Position numbers and translations under genes: made by a program. From assembly GCA_024734555.1 (NCBI GenBank), contig JANPWX010000443.1, positions 2,074,292 through 2,138,291 on the forward strand: a stretch of DNA of 64,000 nt. Reading direction: 5' to 3'. Positions 59,421 to 64,000 of the stretch are shown here, piece by piece (position 1 is the stretch's first letter; each line of letters starts with the position of its first letter). The notes beneath the pieces are model-generated. The model saw only the letters and a program-made list of their open reading frames with translations, was not told the origin of the DNA and ran no database searches. The stretch comes from Trochalopteron elliotii (lineage: Eukaryota; Chordata; Aves; Passeriformes; Leiothrichidae).

Positions 59421-60199
59421 CAGGTACCTGAGGTTCACCAATATTCCTAAAAGTAGAAGCCCCTGACCAATATTTAAGTAACAAAACTAGATGTTCCTTT
59501 AATGAGTAATTCCAATATTCTAGATATTTCTCAGGTATTTCTAATAGTAAAAAATAACAAAAATCTAATGACATCTGAAGACATAGCAGGTCCTGTGGAA
59601 AGTAACTTTGTCAAGTCTTCTGGAAAGGAAAGCAAACAGTGATAAAGGTACAGACTGACCTAATTTGTGGTCATTTTGCAGAGCAACAACATACACAGGC
59701 ATCTCCCCCTTTATATAAACCCCATTTATATAACCCTTGATAGACCCCTTTAAAGACACCCAGACACATCCCCACTGATGCAGCGCCATTTCTGATAAAA
59801 ACCCAACACTTCTCCTGCATCAAAATTCGCTCATTGTGCAGTGACTCAATGACGTGGCTCTTCCTCTTTATCGAGCTCTGAAAATATCTCATTAAGAGTT
59901 TCACAAATTGGCACCATAACTTCTGCTGACGCGCTCATCCGTCCTCGGCTCCAAATAAACCCAGTTGACAACTTCATTGGAGCAAAGCAGGGCTTTCCCA
60001 GGCTCTGATTCAGCACTCAAACACCTCGGTGTCATCTTGAGCTCGGAGGTATGACAGAGCCAAGGTGTGAGGTGCCACTTGAGACAAGCTGGGATGGGAG
60101 CGTGAGGGAAGCGCGGGGATGTTTTTCCTCCCCTCTCTCGGATTTACGGTTTCAGCACTCTTCACCATCTGGTGGAACACTTGAGAGAAGAAAACAGTT

Positions 60200-60830
60200 T
60201 CTGCAATATCTAATTTTGCCATGTTTTTGGAACATCATTATAATGATCTTTGTGTCATTTAAGTGTGATTACTCGTCCTCCAAGGCTTTTCCTGTTTACG
60301 CTTAAATAGTACTGGAGCGTGGCCAGATACGCTTGAAATGAAATGGTACAAAATACTACATTTTTATCATAAAGGCTTAAAAGCAACATTTACAATTAGG
60401 GGACACAGCCTGTACTTTGCATTCTGGTAGGTTTTTTGTTTTGATCTCATTGTAGTAGTAGATAAATAAAATTAATTAAGCAAGCGTAATTACCGGTTAA
60501 ATTTTACAAAATCCCGAAGAAATGGAAGGCCTAATTCAAAGTGGCGGTAATGGTGTAAATAATTAAGTCAAATTGTTTTCATTTTCATGCTGCATATTGT
60601 TTCCTTCAGCATGTAATGGTACAAAGCAAAGTGTACGTGGTGCTCGAACTAGACAAATAACAGATAAATTTATTCATAAATACTTCGTGGATTGTAATTA
60701 GAAGTTCACTGCTGCAGCGTCTAGAGCACCAGTCTATTTTTTCCTTCCGTTTCTGTAAATATTTGCCTGGGTAAATTTGTGCTTTGAAGAATGTAGAGAG
60801 AAGGAGAATACACCACAAAAAAGTGTTGCA
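60200..60830. other. Motif-rich AT-rich block, candidate developmental enhancer
   Basis: Repeat-free AT-rich DNA carrying several homeodomain-type cores: TTAATTAA at 60472-60479, TAATTA at 60487-60492 inside GCGTAATTACCGG, GGCGGTAATGG near 60544 and ATAATTAAG near 60559. It keeps isolated CpGs (CTGGAGCGTGGCCAGATACG near 60312, GTACGTGGTGCTCG near 60634), although CpGs are rare across the window. This pattern is common in conserved enhancers of developmental genes. Conservation cannot be measured here, so the assignment is inference. Confidence 0.35.
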
Positions 60831-62679
60831 AAATCATCTTTGCTTCTTGGTTTGAGTGGCATCCAGGGTCCCAGCAGCATGCAAGGTCTGTGTCCTCAGC
60901 ATGGCCCAGGTGGTCTTCTGCCTGCAGGAGGCTGAGGGAGGCTGGGAGCTGGGTGTGAGATGAGTTTCCCTTCTCTCACTGCTTGGTGCCCCAAATAGAG
61001 CTTTTCCAACCAGGAGATACAAATTATTACCTGGCAGATCCTGTCAAAAATCCCTCTGCATGTCAGGGCTCCAGCAGAGATTGCCTGGACACGGGGCCGG
61101 GCACACGCAGTGACTGTGCAGGGTAAACACACTCTGGGAGGAGAATGGGATTGTTTCTCTTCAGGGCTGCTGAACTTTTCCTCAGTGAGCTCATTCCAGG
61201 GAGAGCTGTGAGAATCCAGGATGGGTGGACGCTCAGGAGATCCTTTGGGGACCAGCACTCACCGTGGCTCGGCTTTGAGCCCTGGGCAGTGACACTGAAA
61301 GGAGCAACTGGGGACAGCCCCCCCAGCTGCAGCTCCTGGGTGAAACCCATTTGTGTCACCAACCCTCAGCTCGTGCTCAGCATAGCACAAATTTATTAAA
61401 ACAGCAGTTTGGGAAATTCAGGGACACAGAAGGTGAAACCCACTGGATAACTCTGCCATGCAGCACACTCGCAAATGCATTCCCATTGAGAGAAATCAGG
61501 GATTGCTTTAGGATTACCTGCACTCCCTAAGGTTTATTCTGCCCCAGTGCATCTACCTGAGTGCTGTGAGTGTTGTTAAGCCATGCAATGAGGGGAACAA
61601 AAGACTGTGGCACTGCTTGGAGCTGGCACTTGCCAATTCCTTTACGACCTAAGCACAGAGTGCAGCACCAGGCACTGCAAACAAACCCCTGTAAAGCTCT
61701 GCACGGGGGTCAAAAACACTCCTCGGGTTTGCTGGTTCTTTCCATGCTCCTCCAGCTGGAGGGAGAGCTGAAAAATACCGTGGAGCTTTGGGTCACCTCT
61801 CACTGCAGTGGAGCAGAGCTTCTGCATAGCACTACTGGCCTCTGCTGCCAGCATGGGAGAGGAGGAGAGGAGAGGAGAGAGGCTTCCCACCCCTCTGCCT
61901 CTCAGGAGGGCCTCCTGATCCCTGAGTATGAGCTGCAGGAAAACCAATCTTTCATCTTTACCTTATTTTCATGCTTACAAATAAAGGTCAAGGCTCCCGT
62001 GCTGTAGCCGGCGCCCAACGAGCTTTGAACAACCACCCTGAAATGTGATTGTAATTAGTTTCCTTTCAATCTTGATGTGAACAGTGATGTTAAAATGCCA
62101 GGACTGTAGCACTGCATATGATTAACAAGCACACAGAAAGGCAGTCTATGGGAAAATATGGATAGAAATGAACAAAATGCAAATGTTGCACTGCTTTAAA
62201 TTTTATTATCCTCCCAGCTCTTCATAAAATACTGTAGACATCGTTTGATTATATTTTTAGTCTAGGGAATTAATTTTTAACTAGGGAACTCGTTTCTGTC
62301 TTATGATTACTCTTCTCTGCAATGGCCTGTAGGTCTGAACTAAAAAAAAAATCACAGTTTTTATTGAGCTAATGATGCCCAGAACTGAAATTAATCTCAC
62401 TTACGTGTGTGCCATGCCATGCAATATGTGCTAGAGCTGCAGGCAACCTGTGCATCTTTTCATACCAGTGATTTCTCCAGGAGCCAGGTGTAAACCTGGC
62501 CAGGGGTGAGGCTGTGCCCTCCCAGTGTCACTGCCTGGGAGACTCCTTAGAGGCAGCTGATTCTGTGCAACCAGTGGAGGGGAAGGAAGAACAGAGCCAG
62601 TGATATTTCCTGGTCGCTCCTCTGATTTCACTTCACTGTCTCAAGGGTGACTGGCAGCAGAGCCCAGGGGAGGGTGAAG

Positions 62680-62719
62680 AGGAGTTCTGAGCACTGGTCA
62701 GGAGTTCTGTGCTCTGGTC
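62680..62719. repeat. 20-bp tandem duplication
   Basis: AGGAGTTCTGAGCACTGGTC (62680-62699) is followed by AGGAGTTCTGTGCTCTGGTC (62700-62719), with two mismatches. Confidence 0.85.
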
Positions 62720-64000
62720 ACATCCACTCACAGCCCCTGCTCCAGCTCCCTCTGCACCCAGGGATGGGTGGGAACTGCTCCCAGGGAGGCAGAAATTCCC
62801 TCACCCAGCCAAAAAGGGACTTCAGGGCTGCTCCTCTGCTTGGAGCAGAAGGAAAGGGAAGGAGAGAGAAACAGAAGAAATTACATGGGGAGGATTTTGC
62901 TTGAGAAACTACCAAGCTGTATTTTCTACCTAGGAAAAAAAGTATTTTTTTTCCCCAGCTGCCAAGTAAATTCACTTTGTCAAAACACAGGTCTTTTCAA
63001 AAACAAATCAGAAGAAGAATAGAGCTAGAAGGCCATGGTGGAGGCAGACAGGAGATAAAACAGAGAAGACTCTTCAGAGGAGGAATGTGGTTTAACACTC
63101 TGCAGGTGACCATGGCTCTCCTACCCTTCAGGCCAACTTGTCCTGCAGCATCCTGACCCAGACACGCAGCAGTGTCTCAACCCTGGCATTGTTGTCTGAG
63201 CCAAAACTGCACTCCAACACCTACCCAAACCTTATTTATTCTCTTCTCCAAATAATTTCAGCTCAGATACCCCTGTTTTAGAACAGCATGACATCCTGAT
63301 ACAGCTGAAAGAGCCCTTATTCAGAGTTTGTGGTACCCAACACCTCTGAGGGCACAGCTCTGCTCAGTTACCTCATCCCACTGCCTTGGGCTCTCACTCT
63401 CCACACTGAAATCCACTTCAAATGGAGTGCTGAAAATCCAATTGTTTCCTGTCAAAAAGTTTCCATTTTGTGATGAAAGATGTGACCTTTCTTTTTGGAG
63501 TGATTAGTAAACATGAGGTAAAATGCAGGAGCACGCCAGTGTTAACTTGATACCGCCACAGGCTCTGTGCATCAAATATTTCTCTTTTATTCTGAACGTC
63601 CTGTTAATGAGAAAAATATTCAAATCAAAGAAATGTGTTTCCTTCAATTCTCTTCACAGTGTAATTTGGAGCTTCAGAATAGCATGCTCAATTACGTGTG
63701 TTTTATTCCTAAATTAGGGGGAAAAAAGCATCAGAAAATTATTATTATGTAAACCTTTTACAACTGTTAAGCAACATCCAGTATTAATTGTTTAATCACT
63801 CTTTTGTTATTTTTCATCAGGTAAGAAGTGAATATCACACTTGCTCAAAGGATTTCTTCCACAAAACACTTGGAACACCAAATTCCAAAGTCAGGCAGAT
63901 TCCAAAGGCACAATACCTTGGGAGATGGGCAAAAACCTTTCCTTAAAAACTGCTGGAGAGGCTGGTGTGACCTGGAGCAAGAAGTAGCATTTTTTTTTTT

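Larger units (their letters stand above)
59421..64000. other. Unique non-coding sequence
   Basis: No recognised gene. It contains the motif-rich AT-rich block at 60200-60830, moderately GC-rich DNA at 60840-62000 and 62440-62900, an octamer ATGCAAAT at 62177-62184 in an AT-rich block, and the small duplication at 62680-62719. The window ends in a T run. Frames at 61570-62007 and 60896-61258 (minus) are unsupported. Confidence 0.6.

Noticed and set aside
59061..59574. Repeat proteins (Gly-Trp-Met-Asp or Ile-His-Pro-Ser runs) on both strands
   Set aside because: They come from the stop-free (GGAT)n array and exist in all frames on both strands.

Overview
This is a 64 kb piece of vertebrate nuclear DNA, almost certainly avian and probably from a songbird. 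The evidence is several truncated CR1 LINE 3' ends (two with recognisable ATTCTATG-type tails), short LTRs of avian ERV type in both orientations, simple repeats, an AT-rich background with few CpGs, and assembly gaps written as N. I found no protein-coding gene, exon, tRNA, rRNA, CRISPR array or bacterial-type operon. The open frames are short, overlap on both strands, and show no recognisable domain or codon pattern. The longest are accounted for by a CR1 tail, an LTR or a tetranucleotide array. The window therefore looks like a gene desert or the inside of a very large intron.

Layout. 1-6.4 kb is unique sequence with a (TA)18 microsatellite and a motif-rich AT-rich block at 5.5-6.0 kb. At 6.39-7.19 kb a CR1 fragment is split by a solo LTR that still has a perfect 6-bp target duplication. 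7.2-17 kb is mostly unique, with a CR1 tail, a (CCAT)n array and a 390-N gap inside a polypyrimidine tract. A well-formed LTR with CCAAT, CRE-like and TATA motifs lies at 17.76-18.39 kb. A CR1 tail follows at 20.1-20.4 kb and an A-rich tract at 21.7 kb. A compound cluster of minus-strand LTR pieces lies at 28.05-29.1 kb, and a minus-strand CR1 tail at 30.2 kb. At 38.6-39.05 kb a CR1 contains a 6-N join flanked by identical 33-bp sequences, probably an assembly artefact. A pair of diverged direct repeats lies at 44.28 and 45.07 kb. A minus-strand LTR with 9-bp perfect terminal inverted repeats and an 11-bp minisatellite lies at 46.27-46.74 kb. CR1 copies follow at 46.0, 49.4 and 51.5 kb, and a long (GGAT)n array at 59.17-59.42 kb. 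The last 4.5 kb includes an AT-rich, homeodomain-motif-rich block at 60.2-60.8 kb.

No genes work together here. The readable biology is the history of retrotransposon insertion, LTR promoter architecture, microsatellites and small tandem duplications, plus a few unique blocks that could be conserved regulatory elements. Conservation cannot be judged from a single sequence, so the regulatory candidates are inference only. I did not find a convincing new biological system.
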